A DNA stretch of 64,000 nucleotides from Syntrophaceae bacterium. GTDB lineage: Bacteria > Desulfobacterota > Syntrophia > Syntrophales > Smithellaceae. How positions within the stretch are numbered: the first letter of the stretch is position 1; each line of letters starts with the position of its first letter. This document shows, piece by piece, positions 41,556 through 50,805 of this stretch. The notes under the pieces are model-generated. The model saw nothing but the letters and a program-made list of their open reading frames with translations. It was not told where the DNA came from and ran no database searches. Location: assembly GCA_016927935.1 (NCBI GenBank), contig JAFGLS010000065.1, forward strand, positions 1-64,000, in the 5' to 3' direction. Made by a program: the position numbers and the translations under genes.

Positions 41556-42665
41556 GTGGTTAATCACGAGACAAGCTATGCCGGACGGATTCTTTTTTTA
41601 GACGCCTTGCGTGGATTAGCGGCAGTATGGGTCGTGCTATATCATATGGTGTTCATCCCCAAACCAAATCTGGTGACGCCTGTCTGGGCATCGTCATGGG
41701 TTCGTGTGGGGGGAATGGGGGTCACTCTTTTTTTCCTCTTTACAGGTTTTTCCATTTGTTACACGATGAAAGCGCACCAAATGGAACAAAGGCCTTTTCT
41801 CAGCTTTTACATTCGCCGTTTCTTTCGAGTGGCCCCTCTCCTTTATCTGCTTATAATAGCAATTATCATAAGAAACCCATACTATCATTCCTCCCTCGAA
41901 GTAGCTGCAAACTTCCTGTTTGTTTTCAATCTCTTTCCCGGATGGCAAACAGGTATTGTTTGGGCAAGTTGGTACATTGGTGCTTTGGTTTTTCTTTATC
42001 TCTTATCGCCACTCGTTTACCAATATTTCAATAATTTACGGAAGGCAGCAATATTTATTCTTTTATCAGTAGTGATGTTTTATGCTTTCAAATGCCTTAT
42101 AAAATATATTCCATTTGATTATGAAACATACTTTCAGTGGTCTTTTATCAGGCATTTGCCAATTTTTGCCTCCGGCGTTTTAATCTATTATATACTGAAG
42201 AGAAATCCACTACATCAGTTCAAGTATAAAAAAAGCACCGGTTTGTTCTTGTTAGGCATTTCTTTATTGCTTTTTATCGGATTACTTCTTAAAAAGTTAC
42301 CAGTACTTGATCAATACCATTGGCAAGCCATAATCTTTTCAATTTTTATAATTGGTGTTGCAATAAATCCACTTAACATTATTGTTAATAACTATACTGT
42401 ATACCTCGGCAAACTGAGCCTTTCTTTGTATTTATGTCATCCCATATTAATCGTTTATCTAACTCCACTGTATCGATATATATATGCATGGCCGGTTCCT
42501 TTATCGATCCAATATTTGATAATTGTCTGCATTACATTATTCTTACTTATTGGCATTTCTTTCTTAACATACAAAATTGTAGAAGAACCATTTGTACGTA
42601 TGGGAAAGAAATGCCTGGATTCAATAAAGCGACGTAACCGGCGGAGTGAACTGAATCCGGCGTAA
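41556..42665 (+). CDS. acyltransferase family 3 membrane protein
   Basis: A 369-residue multi-spanning protein. The N-terminal FLDALRGLAAVWVVLYHM carries the family R/x10/H signature, and about ten hydrophobic segments follow. These enzymes O-acetylate or otherwise acylate sugars of surface polysaccharides from the cytoplasmic side. The start is GTG at 41556 with GGAG 11 bases upstream. First gene of the polysaccharide transporter group; AT-rich codons are more frequent than in the housekeeping genes, as often seen in transferred polysaccharide loci (impression, not computed). Confidence 0.9.
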   Translation: MVNHETSYAGRILFLDALRGLAAVWVVLYHMVFIPKPNLVTPVWASSWVRVGGMGVTLFFLFTGFSICYTMKAHQMEQRPFLSFYIRRFFRVAPLLYLLIIAIIIRNPYYHSSLEVAANFLFVFNLFPGWQTGIVWASWYIGALVFLYLLSPLVYQYFNNLRKAAIFILLSVVMFYAFKCLIKYIPFDYETYFQWSFIRHLPIFASGVLIYYILKRNPLHQFKYKKSTGLFLLGISLLLFIGLLLKKLPVLDQYHWQAIIFSIFIIGVAINPLNIIVNNYTVYLGKLSLSLYLCHPILIVYLTPLYRYIYAWPVPLSIQYLIIVCITLFLLIGISFLTYKIVEEPFVRMGKKCLDSIKRRNRRSELNPA

Positions 42666-42706
42666 TTAAACATATGAATAATGAATAAAAAATTGGTGTC
42701 AAAGAA

Positions 42707-43603
42707 TTGGACTTATTATTTAAAAAAAATACTTTAGCCGCTGAGAAAGTCCATTCAAAAGACCGTGTTTCGGTTTACACACCTGAATCAGCTCTGCGCA
42801 ATCCGATGAAACTCATTCGTGAAATGTTTCGTGATTTGTATTCTTCACGTGAGCTGGCCTGGCGACTTTTTGTTCGTGACGTAAGTGCCCGTTATCGGCA
42901 GAGTCTGCTTGGCTACGTGTGGGCTTTCCTACCACCCATCGTGGCTACCTGCACATTCGTTTTGTTGAATCGGAGCGGGATTCTCAATGTGGGTAACCTG
43001 CCGCTTCCCTACCCTGCCTACGTAATGATAGGAACGCTTTTGTGGCAAGTTTTTGCCGACGCAATAAACAGCCCCATTAAAACGGTGACGGCCGCCAAGT
43101 CTATGCTGGTAAAGATCAATTTCCCGCGTGAAGCAATCCTGATTTCCGGTATGTTGGATGTTTTTTTAAATTTTGCAATACGTTTGATTTTACTTATAGC
43201 AATCTTTATCTATTATGGAATTGTACCGCCAATAACCGCACCACTTGCAGTAACAGGAGTTTTTGCCATTTTTTGTTTAGGTATAATGATCGGAATTATT
43301 CTTACACCTATAGGCATACTTTATACTGATATAGGTCAAGTATTGAGTATGGTGCTTTCTTTCTGGATGCTGTTTACTCCGGTTGTTTATGCACCACCCA
43401 CAACCGGTATTCTAGCGCGACTGACATCATTAAACCCGGTTAGTCCACTTATCGTTACCACACGCGAATGGTTGGCAATAGGTGCAGCAAGCAATTTATT
43501 TCCCGCTTCGGTCGTTTTCCTAATCACTATGGTTCTTTTATTTGCCGGCTGGCTCCTTTATCGACTGGCAATGCCCATTCTTATAGAACGAATGGGCGGA
43601 TGA
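42707..43603 (+). CDS. wzm: ABC-2 type polysaccharide exporter permease (Wzm)
   Basis: A 298-residue permease. An amphipathic N-terminus (RELAWRLFVRDVSARYRQSLLGYVWAFLPP) precedes six membrane helices, the Wzm/TagG pattern. With Wzt it exports lipid-linked O-antigen or a similar glycan across the inner membrane. The start is probably TTG at 42707; no ATG upstream is in frame, and the first internal ATG would remove the conserved amphipathic entry region. The ATPase partner lies one gene downstream, beyond a radical SAM gene. Confidence 0.9.
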   Translation: MDLLFKKNTLAAEKVHSKDRVSVYTPESALRNPMKLIREMFRDLYSSRELAWRLFVRDVSARYRQSLLGYVWAFLPPIVATCTFVLLNRSGILNVGNLPLPYPAYVMIGTLLWQVFADAINSPIKTVTAAKSMLVKINFPREAILISGMLDVFLNFAIRLILLIAIFIYYGIVPPITAPLAVTGVFAIFCLGIMIGIILTPIGILYTDIGQVLSMVLSFWMLFTPVVYAPPTTGILARLTSLNPVSPLIVTTREWLAIGAASNLFPASVVFLITMVLLFAGWLLYRLAMPILIERMGG

Positions 43604-43649
43604 ATCTCACAGAAACTTTTATTTCTCTTTATTTAAAAGGACAATATTT

Positions 43650-45104
43650 ATGAAAGTTGCTTTCTTCTTTTTTCCTCCGTGGGACCCTCATTTCCCTTCC
43701 TATACGACGGCCCTTTTCAGAGGATCGACACTAAAAGCCGGGCATGAATTTTTCGGATTTGATCTGAATATTGATATATACAACTCTGTACAGAAGGAAG
43801 ATAAAAAAATTTGGAATGCCCAATCAGCAAATTTATGGCAGGTGGACAGCGATAAAATCATTCAAAAATATTCAAGATATATAGATTCATGTATAGAAAA
43901 AATAACCGGATTGAGAATTGATCTCTATGCGATGTCTATAAATGTATATTCCAAGAACATAGCCTTCTATACGGCCCGGAAAATAAAAGAGAATAATCGC
44001 GCCGCCAGGATATTTATCGGAGGACCTCAGTGTTTTCCAGCATATGATGGTCTCAAAATCCTTAAAAACAAGTATGTGGATGCCATTTGTACCGGAGAAG
44101 GTGATCTAATATGGATAAAAGCTCTTGATCATTTTTACAAATATGGAAATCTTCAGCTTGATGTTCCGGGATTGTCCTATAAAAAAGATAACGGTGATAT
44201 CGTCAATAACGGAGTTCCTGAAATAGTACGGAATTTGAATTCAATCCCGTTCGCCGACTACAGTGATATTGATTTCAGAAAATACGGCAATGTATATAAT
44301 TTCAGTCTGATGACAAGCCGTGGTTGTATCAACAAATGCGCATTTTGCAGCGAGAGACCGAATTTTTCTGTGTTCAGATTTCGTTCGGCAGAAAATATCT
44401 ATAACGAAATTGTCAAACACCTGCAAGATATGCATCACAATCCTTCCGTTTCCCGATGGCGGATTTTGTATAATAGGATAATGCCATACAGACGGATGTT
44501 TCAGTACAACCGGATGAATCTTCCTTATATCAGTTTCAATGATTCCCTGTTAAACGGAGTTCCGAAAGAACTCGAAAGGTTCTGCGATCTGGTTATTCGG
44601 GGAGGTCATAAGTTCAGTTGGGGAGGTATGGCACTTATAAGAAAAGAATTGACTTTTAATATGCTCAACAAGATGCAAAAAGCCGGCTGTTATAATCTGG
44701 CATGGGGGCTGGAATCCGGATGTCAAGAAGTTCTGGATCTAATGAATAAAAAGTTCTTTGATATAAATCTGGCCAAACAGGTAATAAAAATGACGCATAA
44801 TGCCGGAATACATCAGTCCATCTCCCTGATAGCAGGCTTCCCTGGAGAAACTGAAGAGATGTTTCTCAAAACAAAAGAGTTTGTAAAAGAGTTTAAAGAT
44901 TATATTGTAGTTGGTATTCAACCAATGATGCTTGTCAAGAATTCTTTGGTCTCCGACAAACCTGAAGATTTTGGAATTAAACCGGGAAGTGACTGGTTAA
45001 AATGGCAAACTCTTGACGGAACAAATACTTACGACATCAGACTCCAAAGAGTCGAAGCACTAAGATCTGTACTTGACGGGAAATTGATTACTATAGATAA
45101 ATGA
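43650..45104 (+). CDS. B12-binding-type radical SAM protein in the polysaccharide locus
   Basis: A 484-residue enzyme with an N-terminal cobalamin-binding-like domain (IFIGGPQCFPAYDG, ICTGEGD) and radical SAM cluster CINKCAFC using C226, C230 and C233. B12 radical SAM enzymes methylate unreactive carbons or remodel rings. It sits between the two halves of the exporter (wzm and wzt), so it could modify the glycan or its lipid carrier, but this is inference. AAAGGA precedes the ATG. It is unlike the radical SAM protein at the start of the window apart from the shared fold. Confidence 0.88.
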   Translation: MKVAFFFFPPWDPHFPSYTTALFRGSTLKAGHEFFGFDLNIDIYNSVQKEDKKIWNAQSANLWQVDSDKIIQKYSRYIDSCIEKITGLRIDLYAMSINVYSKNIAFYTARKIKENNRAARIFIGGPQCFPAYDGLKILKNKYVDAICTGEGDLIWIKALDHFYKYGNLQLDVPGLSYKKDNGDIVNNGVPEIVRNLNSIPFADYSDIDFRKYGNVYNFSLMTSRGCINKCAFCSERPNFSVFRFRSAENIYNEIVKHLQDMHHNPSVSRWRILYNRIMPYRRMFQYNRMNLPYISFNDSLLNGVPKELERFCDLVIRGGHKFSWGGMALIRKELTFNMLNKMQKAGCYNLAWGLESGCQEVLDLMNKKFFDINLAKQVIKMTHNAGIHQSISLIAGFPGETEEMFLKTKEFVKEFKDYIVVGIQPMMLVKNSLVSDKPEDFGIKPGSDWLKWQTLDGTNTYDIRLQRVEALRSVLDGKLITIDK

Positions 45105-45116
45105 TTACGCAGAAAC

Positions 45117-46391
45117 ATGCATTTGCCAACCGGAAATAATAATTCTTGTGAAACAAAACCGAATAAAATGACCACCAATGATATTTTAATAAAAGCTGAC
45201 GGCGTATCAAAGAAATTTTGTCGCAGCCTCAAAAAATCACTCTGGTATGGTTTTAAGGACATCTCCAGCGAAGCCCTGGGGTATAGAGGCGGTCACGATA
45301 GACTTCGTTCCGAAGAATTCTGGGCGGTAAAAGATATCTCTTTTGATTTAAAGCGTGGAGAATGTCTCGGAATTATTGGCCGCAACGGAGCGGGCAAAAC
45401 TACCCTTCTTAAAATGCTCAACGGTCTGATCAAGCCGGACAAGGGCTGTATAACAATACGCGGCCGTGTTGGTGCTCTCATTGCCCTCGGTGCGGGATTT
45501 AATCCTATCTTGACCGGACGCGAAAACATCTACGTTAATGGTTCAGTGCTGGGACTTAGCAAACGGGAAATTGATGAGAAAATTGAAGAGATAATTGATT
45601 TCAGTGAAGTCAGAGAATTCATTGATTCACCGGTGCAAAGCTATAGTTCTGGAATGCAGGTACGGCTTGGTTTTGCGATTGCGGCTTCGCTACAACCGGA
45701 CGTCCTATTGATTGATGAGGTTCTTGCCGTAGGCGACGTTGGTTTTCAAACAAAATGTTTCAACTTATTGAATCGGCAATCGAATAAAACGACAGTTGTT
45801 TTTGTTTCACATATGATGAACCAGGTAGCACGCATCGCTAATAAAATTATCGTTATGGAAAAAGGAATGGCTGCCTTCCAATCGAATGATGTTGCCGGTG
45901 GAATTGAGCATTACAACGATTCATTCAAAAATGAAGGGGTAACGGTTACCGGAACAGGAAAAGCTGTGATTGAGCAAATTCGCTTATATGGAGAGGATTC
46001 TTCTGACAATGAATCTATGCCTATTTTCCAGTATGGAAGTGATATAACAATTGAACTTGATTATCGATTGCATAAGAATGTACAGGCATGTGTGATTGCA
46101 ATCGGTATTTTCGATCAATCGATGCGCATGATTGCCCAATCATTTTCAAGAGCATCGGGAATCTCCTTTGAAAATAACCATGGAATTATAAAGACAAAAA
46201 TAATTATTCCGCGAATCCCTCTTGCACCAGGTCTGTATAGTATCACCATAGGATTTACAGAAAAGAGGCAATCAGGTCAATGGGGAGAACACCTCGCTAG
46301 ATATGAGGCTATAAAGTCTGTTAAAATTATTGGTAATGCGGCCCTATCGGCAAGTTACGCACCTATTGTACTAGAGGCCAAATGGTCCTAA
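45117..46391 (+). CDS. wzt: polysaccharide ABC transporter ATP-binding protein (Wzt) with C-terminal glycan-binding domain
   Basis: A 424-residue protein. The ATPase half has Walker A GRNGAGKT, signature SYSSGMQVRL, Walker B LLIDEV and switch histidine VSHMM. The C-terminal part from about residue 280 is the beta-sandwich Wzt domain that reads the modified non-reducing end of the glycan before export. Presence of this domain implies a capped or modified chain end, for example by methylation. The start may be ATG 45117 or 45168; neither has a ribosome site, and only the second removes a non-conserved 17-residue tail. Confidence 0.93.
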   Translation: MHLPTGNNNSCETKPNKMTTNDILIKADGVSKKFCRSLKKSLWYGFKDISSEALGYRGGHDRLRSEEFWAVKDISFDLKRGECLGIIGRNGAGKTTLLKMLNGLIKPDKGCITIRGRVGALIALGAGFNPILTGRENIYVNGSVLGLSKREIDEKIEEIIDFSEVREFIDSPVQSYSSGMQVRLGFAIAASLQPDVLLIDEVLAVGDVGFQTKCFNLLNRQSNKTTVVFVSHMMNQVARIANKIIVMEKGMAAFQSNDVAGGIEHYNDSFKNEGVTVTGTGKAVIEQIRLYGEDSSDNESMPIFQYGSDITIELDYRLHKNVQACVIAIGIFDQSMRMIAQSFSRASGISFENNHGIIKTKIIIPRIPLAPGLYSITIGFTEKRQSGQWGEHLARYEAIKSVKIIGNAALSASYAPIVLEAKWS

Positions 46392-46445
46392 TTTCTTGAT
46401 TTTTCCCATGCTTTTTTAAAAAAAATTCACAAAGCGTGGTGTATT

Positions 46446-47333
46446 ATGAGATTGATGCGGCATTTCTCAAAAAAATGGTCAAATCTTTTAATTAATCATA
46501 TTGTTCAATCGTTGCCGGATCACGTTCTTTCCTTACAACTGCCTGAAAAATGCAGATATTCGGAAATGGACATTAATAAGAATGATTTGAAGAGATGGTG
46601 TGACCAATATGTCCCTGACTGGGAAACGTCGTTCGGTGATATCAGACATAAAAAGATTATAGAGTTCTTCTGCAGTTATAATTTGCTAAGACTATGCCCG
46701 AAAGATATTTTAATGGATGTTGCCGGCGGCACGTATGGATATTTGAAAACAGCCGAAGTTGCCCGTCGAATTCTTCAAGATCGAGCCATAGCAAATTTTA
46801 TCATTGAAGCATTGGGAACTGAAGTGGATTATATAGAAAGTGACGCAGGCAATATACCTTTGCCGGAAAACAGTATAGATAAAATATCTTGTCACCACTC
46901 CTTTGAGCATTTCCAGAATGATACTGACATACGTTTTATACGTGAAGTTAAGAGAATACTAAAACCGGGCGGCATGTGTTGTATTGTTCCACTGTTCTTA
47001 ACAAAACGATTTTATGAAATTACAGATGAATTAACTCTACACAGAAAATATAGTGACGCATCTACCCGTATAATAGATCCCACCGCGACACTTCCCGGAG
47101 GTATATTTTCCGGTAATTACGCACGGACATACAGCATGGCAGCGTTCAACAATCATATTCTTGATCAGCTTGACGCCATCGAATGGAATGTTAATATTGT
47201 TAAGGTTCTTTTGAATGGCCGACCAGCACCGTATCCTGACATCCCGTGTAATAAAAATGTTGCAAGTGTTAACTTTCCTTACAGATGTCTCCTGATAAAA
47301 AAGAAAAATCTTAATGATAAAAATTGCCGGTGA
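46446..47333 (+). CDS. SAM-dependent methyltransferase
   Basis: A 295-residue class I methyltransferase. MDVAGGTYGYL is the glycine-rich SAM-binding loop variant, IESDAGNIPLPENSID contains the acidic motif, and ISCHHSFEHF plus VKRILKPGGMCCIVPLF are motifs of the common methyltransferase 11 fold. It follows wzt directly and could methylate the polysaccharide end that Wzt recognises. The substrate is not shown. Confidence 0.85.
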   Translation: MRLMRHFSKKWSNLLINHIVQSLPDHVLSLQLPEKCRYSEMDINKNDLKRWCDQYVPDWETSFGDIRHKKIIEFFCSYNLLRLCPKDILMDVAGGTYGYLKTAEVARRILQDRAIANFIIEALGTEVDYIESDAGNIPLPENSIDKISCHHSFEHFQNDTDIRFIREVKRILKPGGMCCIVPLFLTKRFYEITDELTLHRKYSDASTRIIDPTATLPGGIFSGNYARTYSMAAFNNHILDQLDAIEWNVNIVKVLLNGRPAPYPDIPCNKNVASVNFPYRCLLIKKKNLNDKNCR

Positions 47334-47370
47334 AATCGGTTTTATTTCTCTTCAATAATCATCAAATATA

Positions 47371-50300
47371 ATGTCGCAAAAACATTCACATCTGAATAAT
47401 GAAATGGGTAAAGAAAACTGGAAACTATTCAGGGCAGCAATATTTCAATATCATTTGCATGAATGCCTCACATATTTTCTTCATGTCAGCCAGGCAGGCA
47501 GTCACAGGTCTTTTTTGAGTACTGGAAAGAGTTTGCCTAGTGAAAAATTGACGGTTTTAAACGGTATTTGCAGCCGTTTAATAGGAGAATCCATTCTACC
47601 TAAAAAAATATTGGCCACACACCTTAATCAATATAAGTATGCTGAAATTCTCTCCCGTGCATTTAGCTTGTGGAAAAAGGATCCCCCTGTCTCATTTTCT
47701 CCACCTCAGATACTTCCAAAAGGAAAATCTTATGAGGAATGGTTTCGGACAGGTGGCAGCCAAAAAAAGTATTGGCCGGTGCATGAACTCAGAAAATGGC
47801 TCCTAAAACATGGCGCACATTACTTCCGGCATGGCCTAATACACGGCAGTGTAGGCACCCTTGATGATAGGAATGGTTTTAGTGACTTGGATCTGGCATT
47901 TATCATTCGAGGAAACGTGATTCTAGATAAAGATGCACTTGTTGGATTGAGACAGAAGGCTCGTCAAATCTTAATTTATACATATGCATTTGATCCCCTA
48001 ATGCACCATGGCCCCTACTACCTGACAGAATTTGATTTATCAATATACCCGCAAGGATTACTTCCACTTGTTATATATGAAAACGGCGTAAACATCTTCG
48101 GAAATGATGAATTCATATATGTCAGACCTTATAATTCGGAATTTTTTACCGATTCATTAGTGGAATATTTTAACGAGCACATCAAAGAATGGGCAAATAA
48201 TAAGCAATATATTTCTGATGCATGGGATGTTGAAGTTGTTTTGGGAACAATAATGTTATTACCTTCTCTTTATCTGCAAAGCATTTCCAATAAATTCAGA
48301 TATAAAAGTTTCTCGTTCAGTGAAGCAAAACTGGACTTCACGCCGGACCAATGGATGCCCATCGAAATTGCAACAAACATAAGATCCAGTTTACCGGAAC
48401 GTTATCGGCCGCCACATTTACTTGTTTCCATTGCCAGATTGACTGGAAAAGCAGGTTTTTTACCAAAACGTGCCCTTCTTCACGGCAAGTCTAAACAATC
48501 GGCTAAATTAGCGCAATACATGATAGGAAGTGATTTTGCCGAACAATCATTAAGATTAATTAATTCAGTGCGAAAAAAAATTGCCGATGCGGATGTTGTC
48601 AATAGATCAGCCCCAGAGGAATTTTTATCTGCTCTGGGAGATATACAAAGAGGACCTTTTACCGATGAACCATTTAAGGCAACAATGGCTGATTATATGA
48701 AGGCGAAAGACTATTTAATTGACCGGTGGACTAAATCCGATAAACGTCCTGTCGCCATTTATCAACTGGGATCAATAGGCGCGGCTGGCCACTCGGATAT
48801 TGATTTTATTGTGGTCTGGCCGGAAGCACAGCCCATAAAATATAAAGACTACCGGCAGGCTGAATATCCGGCATCGATTCAATCGTATATGGTTCATCCT
48901 CCCTATTTCTGCACACCGAAACTCTGGGAGAAGATGGCCGGCTGGTACCCTGCTTTTAGTCTTCAACACCTGTGGGGGGAAAAACTGGATTTACCTAAAG
49001 TGCCGGATGGAGCTTCTAAGGGAATTGCTCTCGGGCATCTTGCGGCCTCGCTTCACACAAAACTTCCTGAAGATTTATTTTTGTTTGCCATGCAGAAACC
49101 CATTCGGCTTCGCATCATCATCAACACTTTACACAGTTTCAAATATACCTGCCAATTAGCCGCGATGGCAGGAATGACACTGCCGCCGGATATTTCTGAA
49201 TTGGCGAAAAAAATTGAAAACCTAAGAGAAAATTGGATCGATAACATCCCCAAACCTTTTGATAAACTTCAACAGTTATCCATTGAAGTTTGTTGTGCTC
49301 TCCAAATCATTCATGACCTGTGTATAGAGGCTGTTGATAAATCATGCTCTTCCCGAGAAAACCCTGATCAATATCCGATTTACTCACCGAACTTGAGCAC
49401 TTATGCCCAGCATGCTGTATCTTGTTATTTTACTACAGGATCAACTCCCCGGCTATTAACAGCGGGCTTGGCCCGATTTCTTTCTCTTTGTGCTGTTTTT
49501 GAACCTAAAATGCTTCAGACTTTCAGACATCTTGGCAGGCTTCCAGGGATTTCCATTAATGAATCCATCTACACAGAAGGACTAAGGCGATTTGCCGCCG
49601 ATTCGGTGGAATATGCTGATGAAATGATTCCTTTAGGGGTTCCAGCAACGAAATACTACAGTTTGGGATACAGCCCTAAAGGGAATCCGATAAACGACGG
49701 AGTTAAATTGCCATTCTTTCATCGTTCAGTTTCATTGATAAAACGAGCGGTCTCAATGACTCGGGATAAACGCTCAAGGCAGTGGTTAGTTCATAAGCTA
49801 AAGGCACGTATAAATTATTTTATAAAATATTGTTCTCTTTATCCACGCCTTCGCTTATTCAGGATATTAAAATCGGACAAACCAATTATAATTATATCGC
49901 AATTGATGCACATGGGAGATATTGTGGCGTGTGAGCCTGTCGCTCGACAATTACATGAAAAAAACCCCGGCGCCTATATAATCTGGTGTATAGATATCCG
50001 TTATCAGGAAATTGTAAAGAAAAACCCTCATATTAAATATGTGTTCAGTGTGCTGTGTATGTGGGAATGGTCCCGGCTGCGCGATTCAGGCTTGTTTGAT
50101 GCTATAATCGATTTGAATGTTCATGAAAGATATTGTTCCCGCTGCAATTTCATTCTATTAAAAGATGAAACCGCACAGGCCATTAAATATGGAACTCAAT
50201 ATCGCCATCCTTCACTCCTGGAAGCCTTTTCAAAGGGAGCGGGAATCGCAATAAGACCCGAAAGACCACTCTTATATTACTCAAAAAAAATTATCCGTAG

Positions 50301-50787
50301 GATTGATTCTCTTTCTTTGCCGTCCTTTTTCATAGTCATAAATTGTAAATCTAATGAAGAATCCAGAAATATCCCCCGCAACAAGTGGATACAAGTATTA
50401 AATTACCTGTGTAATACCCATTATGTCAACGTCGTTGAAGTGGGATCTTCGGCATTTGCTTCAATAAAATCATCTCACTACTTTGATCTCTGTAATCAAT
50501 TGAGCATCCTGGAAACGGCAGAAGTGATTCGCAGAGCAGCTTTGTTTGTCGGCATTGATAGCGGTCCGGCGCATCTTGCTAATGCAGTACAAACCCCGGG
50601 AATTCTATTGATGGGACACTATCTTGAATTTGTCAAGTATATGCCGTACACCGGTTTCTACACAGATCCGAAGAATGTGGATTTTTTATGGGCTGATGGT
50701 CCCGCGGCTCTTTTGGAAGTTTCATCAATCATAAACATTATTTTAAAACGACTGGAAAAAGAGGTCTGTAACCCCTCAATAACATGA
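47371..50787 (+). CDS. fusion of two nucleotidyltransferase-like domains and a GT9 glycosyltransferase
   Basis: A 1138-residue protein. Two segments carry the nucleotidyltransferase superfamily signature: G159-S160 with D172 and D174 (GS..SDLDLAF), and G467-S468 with D476 and D478 (GSIG..SDIDFIV). Each is followed by a helical region of about 200 residues. From about residue 835 a GT9 (heptosyltransferase) domain runs to the end, with HMGDIVACEP at its start and GIDSGPAHLAN near 1061. The first 150 residues are not recognised. GT9 enzymes add ADP-heptose or similar sugars; what the NTase-like domains transfer is unknown. The start lacks a ribosome site (47371 or 47404). No membrane segments, so cytoplasmic. 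Confidence 0.8.
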   Translation: MSQKHSHLNNEMGKENWKLFRAAIFQYHLHECLTYFLHVSQAGSHRSFLSTGKSLPSEKLTVLNGICSRLIGESILPKKILATHLNQYKYAEILSRAFSLWKKDPPVSFSPPQILPKGKSYEEWFRTGGSQKKYWPVHELRKWLLKHGAHYFRHGLIHGSVGTLDDRNGFSDLDLAFIIRGNVILDKDALVGLRQKARQILIYTYAFDPLMHHGPYYLTEFDLSIYPQGLLPLVIYENGVNIFGNDEFIYVRPYNSEFFTDSLVEYFNEHIKEWANNKQYISDAWDVEVVLGTIMLLPSLYLQSISNKFRYKSFSFSEAKLDFTPDQWMPIEIATNIRSSLPERYRPPHLLVSIARLTGKAGFLPKRALLHGKSKQSAKLAQYMIGSDFAEQSLRLINSVRKKIADADVVNRSAPEEFLSALGDIQRGPFTDEPFKATMADYMKAKDYLIDRWTKSDKRPVAIYQLGSIGAAGHSDIDFIVVWPEAQPIKYKDYRQAEYPASIQSYMVHPPYFCTPKLWEKMAGWYPAFSLQHLWGEKLDLPKVPDGASKGIALGHLAASLHTKLPEDLFLFAMQKPIRLRIIINTLHSFKYTCQLAAMAGMTLPPDISELAKKIENLRENWIDNIPKPFDKLQQLSIEVCCALQIIHDLCIEAVDKSCSSRENPDQYPIYSPNLSTYAQHAVSCYFTTGSTPRLLTAGLARFLSLCAVFEPKMLQTFRHLGRLPGISINESIYTEGLRRFAADSVEYADEMIPLGVPATKYYSLGYSPKGNPINDGVKLPFFHRSVSLIKRAVSMTRDKRSRQWLVHKLKARINYFIKYCSLYPRLRLFRILKSDKPIIIISQLMHMGDIVACEPVARQLHEKNPGAYIIWCIDIRYQEIVKKNPHIKYVFSVLCMWEWSRLRDSGLFDAIIDLNVHERYCSRCNFILLKDETAQAIKYGTQYRHPSLLEAFSKGAGIAIRPERPLLYYSKKIIRRIDSLSLPSFFIVINCKSNEESRNIPRNKWIQVLNYLCNTHYVNVVEVGSSAFASIKSSHYFDLCNQLSILETAEVIRRAALFVGIDSGPAHLANAVQTPGILLMGHYLEFVKYMPYTGFYTDPKNVDFLWADGPAALLEVSSIINIILKRLEKEVCNPSIT

Positions 50788-50805
50788 AAGGAAACATCTG
50801 TTTAA

